Assembly: GCA_030603695.1 (NCBI GenBank)
Contig: JAUVXF010000011.1
Location: 25,701 to 89,700, forward strand
Direction: 5' to 3'
From: Natronohydrobacter sp.
GTDB lineage: Bacteria > Pseudomonadota > Alphaproteobacteria > Rhodobacterales > Rhodobacteraceae
Length of the DNA: 64,000 nucleotides
Position 1 is the stretch's first letter; every line of letters begins with the position of its first letter. The notes beneath the pieces were generated by a model, which searched no databases, was not told the DNA's origin, and worked only from the letters and a program-made list of their open reading frames with translations. Shown here piece after piece: positions 1 through 8,484 of the stretch. Both the position numbers and the translations under genes were made by a program.

Positions 1-332
1 CTGCCATGGCGCACCACCAGCAAATCGGGGTGCATCGCGTTCAGCGTCAGTGCCGTATCTATCAGCGTTTCGCCCTTTTTCAGGCTGGATTGCGCCATGG
101 ACATATTCATCACATCCGCGCCCAGCCGCTTGCCGGCCAATTCAAAGCTGGCCTGCGTGCGGGTAGAGGCCTCGAAGAACATGTTGATCTGCGTCATCCC
201 CGCAAGGGCCGTGCCATGTTTCTCGCTGGAACGGTTGAGCGCGACATAGGCTTCGGACAGATCCAGCAGCGTGGTAATCTCTGTGGGCGATAACGGCTCT
301 ATGCCCAGAAGATGATCTTTTGTAAAACTCAT
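1..332 (-). CDS. pyrB: Aspartate carbamoyltransferase catalytic subunit, N-terminal part (cut by window edge)
   Basis: Only the first 110 codons are inside the window; the rest lies beyond base 1. The product condenses carbamoyl phosphate with L-aspartate in the second step of pyrimidine synthesis, in the cytosol. The carbamoyl-phosphate-binding segment with Ser-Thr-Arg-Thr is at residues 56-59, in a context (FFEAS before it, then [10 protein letters not shown]) typical of the ATCase family rather than ornithine carbamoyltransferase. The SLKKGE loop is at 83-88. The ATG at 332 gives the usual N-terminus starting just before the helix [11 protein letters not shown]. It is divergent from the uracil-DNA glycosylase gene; a promoter-like sequence and a large inverted repeat lie between them. 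Identification is confident. Confidence 0.95.
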   Translation of the reverse strand, partial: MSFTKDHLLGIEPLSPTEITTLLDLSEAYVALNRSSEKHGTALAGMTQINMFFEASTRTQASFELAGKRLGADVMNMSMAQSSLKKGETLIDTALTLNAMHPDLLVVRHG

Positions 333-356
333 GCGCCCTCGAATTCCGGCCCTGTG

Positions 357-403
357 GCGGCCTTGTCCCTTATAGAAACCACACCCCGCCACGACAAGGC
401 CGC
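357..403. repeat. 11-bp perfect inverted repeat flanking the pyrB promoter
   Basis: GCGGCCTTGTC (357-367) is repeated inverted as GACAAGGCCGC (393-403) with 25 bases between. One arm covers the putative pyrB -35 box and the other its transcription start region. The centre-to-centre distance is 36 bp. It may be a two-site operator, or a hairpin in a transcript reading rightward. No regulator is identifiable. Confidence 0.55.
369..397 (-). promoter_or_regulatory. Putative sigma70 promoter of pyrB
   Basis: Read on the minus strand, TTGTCG (397-392) and TATAAG (374-369) are separated by exactly 17 bases, a good match to a housekeeping promoter. The expected start of transcription is near 362, about 30 bases upstream of the pyrB ATG. 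Both arms of an 11-bp inverted repeat overlap or flank it. This is prediction from sequence only. Confidence 0.5.
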
Positions 404-438
404 TTTACCCGGCGCGGCGGGCGCATTACCTTGCAGCC

Positions 439-1239
439 ATGACAGTTGGCGCGCATTGGGAAACGGATTGGCACATGGCTTTGGCCTGTCTGGAATGGCA
501 GGCCGATCTGGGCGTGGATGAGGCCATTTGCGACAGCCCCATCGACCGCTATATGCTGGAGGCAACACCGCCAAAGGTTGCAGCCGCCGCAGCGCCCCCC
601 AATCCGGCCCTGCCCCTGCCAGAAGCGGTTGATCCGGTGCAAGAGGCCATGGCCGCCGCCAGCGCCGCGCCTGATCTGGCAGCATTGGAGGCCGCGCTTG
701 CTGGCTTTGCCCATTGCGATTTGCGCCAAGGCGCGCGCAATTGCGTGTTTGCCGATGGCCAGCCCGGCGCGCGTGTGATGATTGTAGGCGAAGCGCCGGG
801 GCGCGAGGAAGATTTGCGCGGCAAGCCCTTTGTGGGCGAGGCAGGCCAGCTTCTTGACCGCATGTTTGCCGCGATTGGCATGCAGCGCAGCCATCCAGAT
901 CCGGGCCGCGCGCTGTATATCACCAATATCCTGCCATGGCGCCCCCCGCAAAACCGCGATCCCAGCATGGCAGAACGCGCCATGTTCCGCCCTTTCGTGC
1001 TGCGCCATATCGAATTGGCCGCGCCCGATATCGTGGTCTTGATGGGCCGCATCTCTGCGGCCACATTGCTGGAAACGGGCGATGGTATAACCCGCATTCG
1101 CGGCCAGTGGCGCGAGGTTCTGGGCCGTCCGGCGCTGCCCATGCTGCACCCGGCCTATCTGTTGCGCAACCCCGCCGCCAAGCGCGAGGCATGGGCCGAT
1201 CTGTTGGAACTCCAAGCAAGGATCAAAGCAACACCATGA
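439..1239 (+). CDS. Uracil-DNA glycosylase, family 4-like
   Basis: 266 residues. It should remove uracil from DNA as the first step of base-excision repair. Family 4 signatures are clear: GEAPGREED at 117-125 (motif 1), NILPWRPPQNR at 163-173, and HPAYLLRN at 237-244 with the catalytic-site histidine. Residues 1-85 are an Ala/Pro-rich N-terminal extension of the kind found in proteobacterial homologs. Classical family 4 enzymes bind a 4Fe-4S cluster with two pairs of cysteines; here only Cys93 and Cys102 stand near the first pair and the second pair (around 180-200) has no cysteine, so the cluster is probably missing. The stop codon overlaps the moaB start (ATGA), which suggests translational coupling. 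Confidence 0.85.
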   Translation: MTVGAHWETDWHMALACLEWQADLGVDEAICDSPIDRYMLEATPPKVAAAAAPPNPALPLPEAVDPVQEAMAAASAAPDLAALEAALAGFAHCDLRQGARNCVFADGQPGARVMIVGEAPGREEDLRGKPFVGEAGQLLDRMFAAIGMQRSHPDPGRALYITNILPWRPPQNRDPSMAERAMFRPFVLRHIELAAPDIVVLMGRISAATLLETGDGITRIRGQWREVLGRPALPMLHPAYLLRNPAAKREAWADLLELQARIKATP

Positions 1240-1778
1240 CCCGAATTGACGAGAGCAAGCCCTTCCTGCCCGTGCGCTTTGCGGTGCTTACCGTGTCAGA
1301 TACCCGCGATCTGGCGCAGGACAAATCCGGCGATACGCTGGTGGGGCGGATCACAGGCGCAGGGCATCTGCTGGCCGCGCGCGCCATTGTGCGCGATGAA
1401 CGCGACCAGATCGCCGCACAATTGCGCGACTGGTGCGCCAATCCAGAGATTGACGCCATTCTCAGCACCGGGGGCACGGGCCTGACGGGCCGTGATGTGA
1501 CTGTCGAGGCGCATCGTGATGTCTATGAGAAAGAGATAGAGGCGTTTGGAACGGTTTTTACCATCATCTCGATGCAGAAAATCGGCACATCCGCCATCCA
1601 GTCGCGGGCCTGTGCGGGGGTTGCGCAGGGCACATATCTGTTTGCGCTGCCCGGCTCGCCGGGGGCGTGCAAGGATGCCTGGGATGAAATTCTGGCCTAT
1701 CAATTCGATTACCGCCACCGCCCTTGCAACTTTGTCGAGATTTTTCCGCGCCTCGACGAACATTTGCGACGGAAATAA
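1236..1778 (+). CDS. moaB: Molybdenum cofactor biosynthesis protein B
   Basis: 180 residues, the usual length. MoaB/MogA-type proteins bind molybdopterin and, in some organisms, adenylylate it in molybdenum cofactor synthesis. Visible signatures are LTVSDTRD at 18-25, STGGTG at 77-82 followed by GRDVT, and the PGSPGAC loop at 139-145. The start chosen is the ATG overlapping the stop of the glycosylase gene; an upstream in-frame extension would lie entirely inside that gene. No other Mo cofactor gene is nearby. MoaB versus MogA cannot be fully separated by eye, but the short length and the AVLTVSDTR start favour MoaB. Confidence 0.88.
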   Translation: MTRIDESKPFLPVRFAVLTVSDTRDLAQDKSGDTLVGRITGAGHLLAARAIVRDERDQIAAQLRDWCANPEIDAILSTGGTGLTGRDVTVEAHRDVYEKEIEAFGTVFTIISMQKIGTSAIQSRACAGVAQGTYLFALPGSPGACKDAWDEILAYQFDYRHRPCNFVEIFPRLDEHLRRK

Positions 1779-1864
1779 CGCGCTGCGGCGTTTGCACAGG
1801 TTGAACTGATACTGCTTTTGCAGCGTAGTCATCTCTGCGCGCCGATATTCAAGATGGGGATTCC

Positions 1865-3382
1865 ATGCGTTTTCTGACCCGCAGCCTGATTGCGCTGTTT
1901 CTTGCGGCCCTGTCGCTGTCTGCCTTGGGATATGCGGGCTATACGCTTGTCAGCGCCATCCAAAGCCGGGCCGAGGCCCCGGCAGGCGGGCCGGGCGCGG
2001 CCGCGCGCGAGCGCGTCTTTACCGTGCGCGCCCTTACAGTCACACCGGGAGAGGTAACGCCGGAACTTGCCGCTTTTGGCGAGGTGCGCGCGCGCCGCTC
2101 GCTGGATTTGCGCGCGCCTGTGGGCGGGCAGGTGCTGGAACTGGCCCAAGGCTTTGAAGACGGCGCCGAGGTGGCGGAAGGCCAGCTTTTGGTGCGCATT
2201 GATCCCGCTGATGCCGAGGCCGCTTTGGCGCTGGCGCAATCAGACACCGCCCGCGCCGAGGCAGAGTTGCGCGATGCCACCCGCGCCATGGTGCTGGCGG
2301 CCGAAGATGTGGCGGCGGCGCAAGCGCAATTTGATCTGCGCGCGCGCGCCTTTGAGCGGCGGCAGGATCTGGCCGCGCGCGGCGTGGCCACAGAGGCCGC
2401 GCTGGAAGAGGCCGAACTGGCGCTTGCCTCTGCCCGTCAGGCTTTGGTCGGGCGCAAGCAGGCCGACGCGCAGGCCGAGGCACGGCGCGATCAGGCCGCC
2501 AATGCGCTGGAGCGCCAGAATATCGCATTGGCAGAGGCCGAGCGGCGCTTGGCCGATACGCGCGTTTATGCCAGCTTTTCCGGCGTCCTGACCAATGTGG
2601 CCACCGTAGAGGGCGGGATTGTCACCCCCAACGAGCGCTTGGCCCAGATCATAGACCCCGCCGCGCTGGAAGTGTCTGTGCGTGTTTCAACCGCGCAATA
2701 TCTGCGCCTGATAGATGAGGCTGGCGAATTGCTGCGCAGCGAGGCCGAAGTGGCGCTGGAAGTGGCAGGGTTTGAAATCATCTCTCCGGGGCGGGTGTTG
2801 CGGTCTTCGGCCACGGTAGAGCAGGGCCAGAGCGGGCGGTTGTTGTTTGTGGAACTGGCCGCACCCCGCGGCTTTCGCCCCGGCGATTTCGTGACAGTGC
2901 GCCTGCAAGAGCCTGCCTTGCGCGATGTGGCCTTGCTGCCAGCCTCGGCTGTCACTGCTGCCGGAAATGTGCTGGCCATCACAGCCGATAACCGGCTGGA
3001 GGCCGTGGCGGTAACAGTTCTGCGCCGGCAGGGCGATAGCGTCATTATTGCCGCCCAAGCGCTTGCCGGGCGCGAGATCGTGCGCGAGATCGGCCCCAGC
3101 CTTGGCACAGGGATTCTGGTGCGCCCCCAGCGCGAAAGCGCCTTGGGCGAAGTGATACCCGATGCCCCCGAAATGGTGGTGCTTGATCCAGAGCACCGCG
3201 CGCGCCTGATTGCGCAGGTTGAAGGCAATGCGCGCATGCCAGAACAGGTGCGCGCGCGCATGCTTGCGCAACTGTCGCAAGCCGAAATCCCCGCAGCCAC
3301 GCTCGAACGGCTGGAAAACGGCGGCGGCGCTGGCCCCGGTGGCGCGGTGCCCCCGCAAATGCCACCCCAAAGCGGGGGCTAA
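1865..3382 (+). CDS. RND efflux periplasmic adaptor (HlyD/MFP family)
   Basis: 505 residues. It is a membrane-fusion subunit that would link the inner-membrane permease encoded next to it to an outer-membrane channel. A signal/anchor helix spans about residues 8-31. A lipoyl-like half (RAPVGGQVLEL and GAEVAEGQLLVRIDP, about 83-113) is followed by a long Ala/Glu/Arg-rich coiled coil to about 235, then the second lipoyl half (ADTRVYASFSGVLT) and beta-barrel domains. The C-terminal ~75 residues (LDPEHRARLIAQVEGNARMP onward) form a charged helix ending in a Gly/Pro-rich tail, longer than typical AcrA proteins. Only 3 bases separate it from the permease gene. No TolC-like gene is present. Confidence 0.88.
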   Translation: MRFLTRSLIALFLAALSLSALGYAGYTLVSAIQSRAEAPAGGPGAAARERVFTVRALTVTPGEVTPELAAFGEVRARRSLDLRAPVGGQVLELAQGFEDGAEVAEGQLLVRIDPADAEAALALAQSDTARAEAELRDATRAMVLAAEDVAAAQAQFDLRARAFERRQDLAARGVATEAALEEAELALASARQALVGRKQADAQAEARRDQAANALERQNIALAEAERRLADTRVYASFSGVLTNVATVEGGIVTPNERLAQIIDPAALEVSVRVSTAQYLRLIDEAGELLRSEAEVALEVAGFEIISPGRVLRSSATVEQGQSGRLLFVELAAPRGFRPGDFVTVRLQEPALRDVALLPASAVTAAGNVLAITADNRLEAVAVTVLRRQGDSVIIAAQALAGREIVREIGPSLGTGILVRPQRESALGEVIPDAPEMVVLDPEHRARLIAQVEGNARMPEQVRARMLAQLSQAEIPAATLERLENGGGAGPGGAVPPQMPPQSGG

Positions 3383-3385
3383 GGC

Positions 3386-6300
3386 ATGGCCGCTATTCGC
3401 ACCACCAAAGACCGTCTGGCCGTGCAGGCGCTGGGCCTGTTTCGCTACTTCACCCGCCACAAAACCGCCGCCAATCTGCTGCTCGTGGTCATGCTGGTGG
3501 CGGGGCTTGCGGCAATCCCGCAAATGCGCGCGCAGTTCTTCCCCGATGTGGTGGTCGATAATGTCTCTGTCGATATCCGCTGGCCGGGGGCGGGGGCGGA
3601 AGATGTGGACGGGGCCATTGTGCAACTGGTCGGCCCCGCATTGCAGGCGGTGGAGGGGGTAAGCCAAGTTACAGCCCAATCACGCGAGGGCCGCGCTAGT
3701 TTTACCATCGAATTTGAAACTGGCTGGGATATGGCGCGCGGCAGTGCCGATGTGCAAACCGCGCTCGATATCGTTGGCAACCTGCCCGAAGATGCCGAAG
3801 ACCCCGTGACGCGGCGCTCCAACTGGGCGGATCGGGTGACGAATGTGGTGGTCACTGGGCCTGTTGCCGTAGAACAGCTGGCCCGCTTTGCGGATGAATT
3901 TGCCGCACGGCTTTATGATGCGGGCATTACCCGCACCACGATTCGCGGCGTGGCCAGCGCCGAGGTGCTGGTAGAGGTTCCCACCCGCAACCTGATTGCC
4001 CATGATGTGACAATGGCCGAGATTGCGCAGGCCATCCGCAGCACAGTGAATACCGATCCCTCGGGCGAGGTATCTTCTGGCATATCGCGCGTGCGCACCG
4101 GCGCAGAGGCCCGCAGCGCGCAGGAGATTGCGCAAATCGCGCTGCGCAGCCGCCCCGATGGCAGCGTTTTGCGCATTGGCGATATCGCCGATCTGCACAC
4201 CGGCGGGATAGATCGCGACCGCGCTTTCTGGGTGGGCGATAACCCCGCCATCAGTTTGCGGGTAGATCGCTCTGAACGCGGCGATGCCATTGCCATTCAG
4301 GCCCGCGTGCAAGTGCTGGCCGAAGAGATGAACCGCAATCTGCCCGCAGGCACCAAGATAGAACTGGTCTCGACACGGGCAGAATTCATCTCCGGGCGGA
4401 TCGCAATCTTGTTGAAAAACGGCATTATGGGGCTGGCGCTGGTTGTGGTGCTGCTGTTCCTGTTTTTGAACGCGCGCACGGCGTTTTGGGTGGCGGCGGG
4501 TATTCCGGCGGCCATGCTGGCCGCGATTGCTGTCATGTATCTGATGGGCCTCAGCTTCAATATGATCTCGCTATTTGCGCTAATCATCACGCTGGGGATT
4601 GTGGTGGATGATGCCATCGTGGTGGGAGAGCATGCCGATTACCGCGCGCGCGAATTGGGCGAAACCCCGGCGCAGGCAGCGGAGAATGCCGCCACCCGCA
4701 TGGCCCAGCCGGTTTTTGCCGCCACTGTCACCACAATTCTGGCCTTTGGTGCGCTGATTGTGGTGGGGGGGCGGTTTGGAACGCTGATCGCCGATATTCC
4801 GCTGACGGTGATTGCGGTGCTTGTGGCCTCACTGGTGGAATGTTTCCTGATCCTGCCGAACCATATGTATCACGCCATTGCCAACGGGCTGAAAGAACGC
4901 TGGTATGATTGGCCCTCGCGGCAGGTGAACAGGGGCTTTCGCTGGTTCCGTGAAACGCTGTTTCGCCCGGTGATGGGCTTTGTTGTGGCCGCGCGTTATC
5001 CGGTTGTGGCAGGGTTGATAGCGCTTTTGACAGTGCAAGCCGCCCATATTGTGCGGGGCGATTTGCCGTTTCGTTTTTTCAACCCGCCCGAACAAGGCTC
5101 TGTCACCGGCAATATCGTGATGACAGACGGGGCCAGCCGCGAAGATACCCGCGAGATGCTGCGCGAATTGCAGCGCGCGACAGAGGCGCTGGGGCTATCC
5201 CTGACGGGCGAAAACGGCACAAACCCTGTGCTGTTTGCCATGACGGAACTGGGCGGGCATGCGGGCCGCCCCTTGGCTTCGGCAGAGAACAAGGATGGCG
5301 ATTTGCTGGGCGCCATTTCGATTGATCTGGTCGATGCCGATTTGCGCAACCTGTCATCCTTTGCCTTCGCATCTGCCCTGCAAGACGAGGTGCGCGCCCA
5401 TCCCCGGCTGGAAGAACTGAGTTTCCGGTCTTGGGGCACCGGGCCGGGTGGCGATAGCCTGTCTGTGGATCTTAGTGGCGGCGATGCAGAGACGTTGAAG
5501 GCAGCCTCTGACGCGCTGCGTGCAGCACTTGTGCCCTTCCCCGAAATTACCGGGCTGGAAGACAATCTGCCCTATGACAAGCAAGAACTCTTGCTGGAAC
5601 TGACACCGCAGGGGCAGGCGCTGGGCTTCACTGTGGACGGGTTGTCACGCGATTTGCGCAACCGCCTGTCAGGCATAGAGGCCGCAACCTTCCCCGATGG
5701 GCTGCGCACTGGGCGCATTCGTGTGGAAGTGCCACAATCCGAACGCGGCGCGGATTTTCTGGACAGCATGATGATGCGCACCGCCACGGGCGTATATGTG
5801 CCTTTGGGGGATATTGTCGCGGTGTCGGAACGGCAGGGATTTGCCAGCATCCGGCGCGAAAACGGGCTGCGTGTAGTAACAGTCACAGGCGATCTGTCAG
5901 AGGATGACCCGGCGCGCGCGCGCGAAATTACCCGCCTGCTGACCGAACGCATCCTGCCCGATCTGGAGGCCGATTTCGGGATCGCCACGCGCCTTTCGGG
6001 ACAGGCAGAGCAAGAGCGCGAATTCCTGTCAGATGCCGTTATCGGGGTGGGGATTTGCCTGATCCTGATTTACCTCACATTGGCTTGGGTCTTTGCCAGC
6101 TGGCTGCGCCCGCTGGTGGTGATGGCGGTGATTCCCTTTGGGCTGATCGGGGTGATTTATGGCCATCTCAGCTGGGGCATCGCCTTGTCGATGTTCTCTA
6201 TCGTTGGGGTGATGGGGATGATCGGGATCATCATCAACGATTCCATCGTGCTGGTGACAACGGTTGATCAATATGCGCGGGATCGGGGGCTGTTGCCGTC

Positions 6301-6793
6301 AATCATTGATGCGACCTGTGATCGTTTGCGCCCTGTGCTGCTGACAACCCTGACCACGGTTCTGGGCCTGACGCCCTTGCTGTTCGAGCGTTCCACCCAA
6401 GCCGAATTCCTGAAACCCACCGTGATCACGCTGGTTTACGGGCTGGGCTTTGGCATGTTCATCGTGCTGCTTCTGGTGCCCGCGGTGCTGGCCATTGGCC
6501 ATGACATGCGCCAGCAAATCACATCGCTGCGGCGCGCTTTGGTGCAGCCATCACGCGGGCTGGCGCTTTTGCCCATGGGGGCGGGCGTGGCGCTGCTGGG
6601 CTGGTTTGCGGCAACCATTGGCGCGGTGCTTGCCTTTGGGGCGCTGCCGGGGGGGCTGGGGGGCTTTGCGGCCAGCCCCATGCAAGGGGCTTTGGTGCTG
6701 TTTTTGGGTGGCGCCGGTCTGGGCCTGCTGGCGGTATGGGTTTTGGGGGCGCTGATCTTGTGGCGCGGGGCCAATAAAGGGCAAGGCGCTTAG
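3386..6793 (+). CDS. RND efflux permease (AcrB/HAE-like)
   Basis: 1135 residues. It is a proton-driven inner-membrane pump subunit. The first transmembrane helix is near 27-45, a large periplasmic loop follows, and the transmembrane bundle begins near 345. The paired aspartates of the proton relay are D408-D409 in GIVVDDAIVVGE. In the second bundle the segment GIIINDSIVLV stands where AcrB has its relay lysine (KNAILIV), so the proton relay differs and places this in a non-AcrB subgroup. After the last canonical helix (about residue 1035) there is an extra ~95-residue C-terminal segment with two more hydrophobic stretches (about 1060-1085 and 1101-1127), giving about 14 helices instead of 12. 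Substrate unknown. Confidence 0.88.
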   Translation: MAAIRTTKDRLAVQALGLFRYFTRHKTAANLLLVVMLVAGLAAIPQMRAQFFPDVVVDNVSVDIRWPGAGAEDVDGAIVQLVGPALQAVEGVSQVTAQSREGRASFTIEFETGWDMARGSADVQTALDIVGNLPEDAEDPVTRRSNWADRVTNVVVTGPVAVEQLARFADEFAARLYDAGITRTTIRGVASAEVLVEVPTRNLIAHDVTMAEIAQAIRSTVNTDPSGEVSSGISRVRTGAEARSAQEIAQIALRSRPDGSVLRIGDIADLHTGGIDRDRAFWVGDNPAISLRVDRSERGDAIAIQARVQVLAEEMNRNLPAGTKIELVSTRAEFISGRIAILLKNGIMGLALVVVLLFLFLNARTAFWVAAGIPAAMLAAIAVMYLMGLSFNMISLFALIITLGIVVDDAIVVGEHADYRARELGETPAQAAENAATRMAQPVFAATVTTILAFGALIVVGGRFGTLIADIPLTVIAVLVASLVECFLILPNHMYHAIANGLKERWYDWPSRQVNRGFRWFRETLFRPVMGFVVAARYPVVAGLIALLTVQAAHIVRGDLPFRFFNPPEQGSVTGNIVMTDGASREDTREMLRELQRATEALGLSLTGENGTNPVLFAMTELGGHAGRPLASAENKDGDLLGAISIDLVDADLRNLSSFAFASALQDEVRAHPRLEELSFRSWGTGPGGDSLSVDLSGGDAETLKAASDALRAALVPFPEITGLEDNLPYDKQELLLELTPQGQALGFTVDGLSRDLRNRLSGIEAATFPDGLRTGRIRVEVPQSERGADFLDSMMMRTATGVYVPLGDIVAVSERQGFASIRRENGLRVVTVTGDLSEDDPARAREITRLLTERILPDLEADFGIATRLSGQAEQEREFLSDAVIGVGICLILIYLTLAWVFASWLRPLVVMAVIPFGLIGVIYGHLSWGIALSMFSIVGVMGMIGIIINDSIVLVTTVDQYARDRGLLPSIIDATCDRLRPVLLTTLTTVLGLTPLLFERSTQAEFLKPTVITLVYGLGFGMFIVLLLVPAVLAIGHDMRQQITSLRRALVQPSRGLALLPMGAGVALLGWFAATIGAVLAFGALPGGLGGFAASPMQGALVLFLGGAGLGLLAVWVLGALILWRGANKGQGA

Positions 6794-6913
6794 CGTGTCG
6801 CGGTCATGCGCCCCACTCTCACCTTGGAGGGTGGCATCCATCACGCTTTTCCAACCAATGCCGCAGGCGAAACCGGCAAGGCTGCATCCAACCAGATGCA
6901 CAACGCCAAAGGC

Positions 6914-7750
6914 TTAGTTGGGAAAGCTGCACCCTTGATGCTGGACAACGCCATTTTCGCTGACAAGGCTGATGCGCACGCGGGATCGGTCAATCGCCTC
7001 TCCGGCAGAGGGGCGCAAAAAAGCGTGGCCAGTGATCGTATCGCCCACCCGCTGCGAGGGCATGGCGCGGTTGCGTATTGTGCTGCCCTGCAATTCCACA
7101 AGTGCAAATTCCGTAGCCCCTTGCGGCGGCACTGTCATGCTGGCGCTAAGCCGCAGGCCCTTTCTTTCAGGTGTGATGGTGCAGGATACAGCTTGCAGGC
7201 CAGCGCCTTGGGCAGGGCGGGGGCGCTGGGTCAGGGCGGTGGCGATCATGCCATCTGGCATGCCGCTGTCATTGAGGTTCAGTTGCAGCGCCAGTTCCAC
7301 CGGAATGCAGATATCATCGCAGACCCCTAGCGACAGGGTGGCATCCAGCACCATGGGCAACCCTTTTTCCAAAGGGGTCAACTCTATCGGCAAGATGATT
7401 TCATCATCATATCCAATGCTGGAAACACCCAATTTCGTGAACAGCCGGGGTTCGGGCCAGTGAATGCGCGCAGCCGCCACATTGCGCGAGGCCGACCAAT
7501 CCAGGCGTGGCACAATGCCGCTTTCGCCGGGATGGCGCCAATAGGTAATCCACTCTCCCGCCAGCCGGATATGCAATGCGGCCATATGCGTGCCCGCCTC
7601 GGTTTGCCAACCGGGGCGCATCCGCGCATCCATGATTTCGGCAATACGCGGGTTTTGCGCACTGGCCTTGGCTGGCAGGAAAAGGCCCGGCGCAAGCAGC
7701 GCGGCAAGCGTCAGAAATGTTGGAGCAAGGCGTCTGATAAAACATGTCAT
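6914..7750 (-). CDS. Secreted protein with DsbD N-terminal-like (DsbD-alpha) domain
   Basis: 278 residues from the ATG at 7750, chosen because it starts a typical signal peptide (RR, then a Leu/Ala-rich core, cleavage near ASA-Q at 30-32); the open frame extends upstream over the neighbouring promoter. The mature protein resembles the periplasmic N-terminal domain of the thiol-disulfide transporter DsbD: YWRHPGESG, PRLFTKLGVSSIGYDDE and a conserved cysteine pair C144-x3-C148 (GVCDDICIP). The membrane and thioredoxin domains of DsbD are absent, so it would need a partner elsewhere for electrons. It is divergent from the AlgH-family gene and convergent with the efflux permease. Confidence 0.75.
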   Translation of the reverse strand: MTCFIRRLAPTFLTLAALLAPGLFLPAKASAQNPRIAEIMDARMRPGWQTEAGTHMAALHIRLAGEWITYWRHPGESGIVPRLDWSASRNVAAARIHWPEPRLFTKLGVSSIGYDDEIILPIELTPLEKGLPMVLDATLSLGVCDDICIPVELALQLNLNDSGMPDGMIATALTQRPRPAQGAGLQAVSCTITPERKGLRLSASMTVPPQGATEFALVELQGSTIRNRAMPSQRVGDTITGHAFLRPSAGEAIDRSRVRISLVSENGVVQHQGCSFPN

Positions 7751-7905
7751 GCCTGCTGTGATTGCCTGTGGCGCGCAGGAAGGAAAGTAACAAGGGCGCG
7801 ACTTTTCGGCGCTGTGACCGGATTGCGTCAGTTCTTCCCATCCGATCCCCTTGGCAAGACAGGCCAAGGCGGGCATGTTGGCCCTGACGCAACCCATGGG
7901 CGATA

Positions 7906-8484
7906 ATGACACAGCTTACCGGCCAATTCCTGATTGCCACCCCTTCCATGCCCGATATCCGATTCGCGCATTCCGTTGTCTTGCTGTGCGCGCATTCGGA
8001 TCAGGGCGCGATGGGGATCATCATCAACAAGCCAATGCCGGATTTGCGCTTGCCCACATTGCTGACCCATCTGGATATCACCCGCGCGGGCGCGGCAGCC
8101 GGGCTGGGCGGCGATAGCCCGGATTTGCCTGTGCATTTTGGCGGCCCGGTCGAAACCTCGCGCGGGTTTGTGCTGCATTCGCCTGATTTCTTCGGCACAG
8201 AGGGCAGTATGACAATTGGCGACGGGCTTGTTCTGAGCACCTCTGTTGAAGTGCTCTCGGAGATGGCGCGCGGGCAGGGGCCGGGGAAGGCGCTGGTGGC
8301 GCTAGGCTATTCCGGCTGGGGGCCGCAGCAGTTGGAGCAGGAAATTCAGGCCGGTGGCTGGTTATTGGCGCAGGCCACAGCGCAACTGCTATTTGCCACC
8401 GAGGACGCGCGCAAATGGGGTGCAGCGCTGGCACAGATCGGGGTTGATCCGCGCATGCTGTCAGGCGCGACAGGTCACGCCTGA
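7906..8484 (+). CDS. YqgE/AlgH family protein
   Basis: 192 residues, standard for the UPF0301 (AlgH/YqgE) family. The hallmarks are LTGQFLIATPSMPD at the N-terminus, GAMGIIINKPM around 34-44, the HFGGPV motif with SRGFVLHS, and the LGYSGWGPQQLEQEI segment near 133. The molecular role is not settled; the Pseudomonas member was linked to alginate gene expression. No membrane segments or catalytic motif are seen. Its 3' end overlaps the 3' end of ftsY by 10 bases in convergent orientation. Confidence 0.92.
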   Translation: MTQLTGQFLIATPSMPDIRFAHSVVLLCAHSDQGAMGIIINKPMPDLRLPTLLTHLDITRAGAAAGLGGDSPDLPVHFGGPVETSRGFVLHSPDFFGTEGSMTIGDGLVLSTSVEVLSEMARGQGPGKALVALGYSGWGPQQLEQEIQAGGWLLAQATAQLLFATEDARKWGAALAQIGVDPRMLSGATGHA

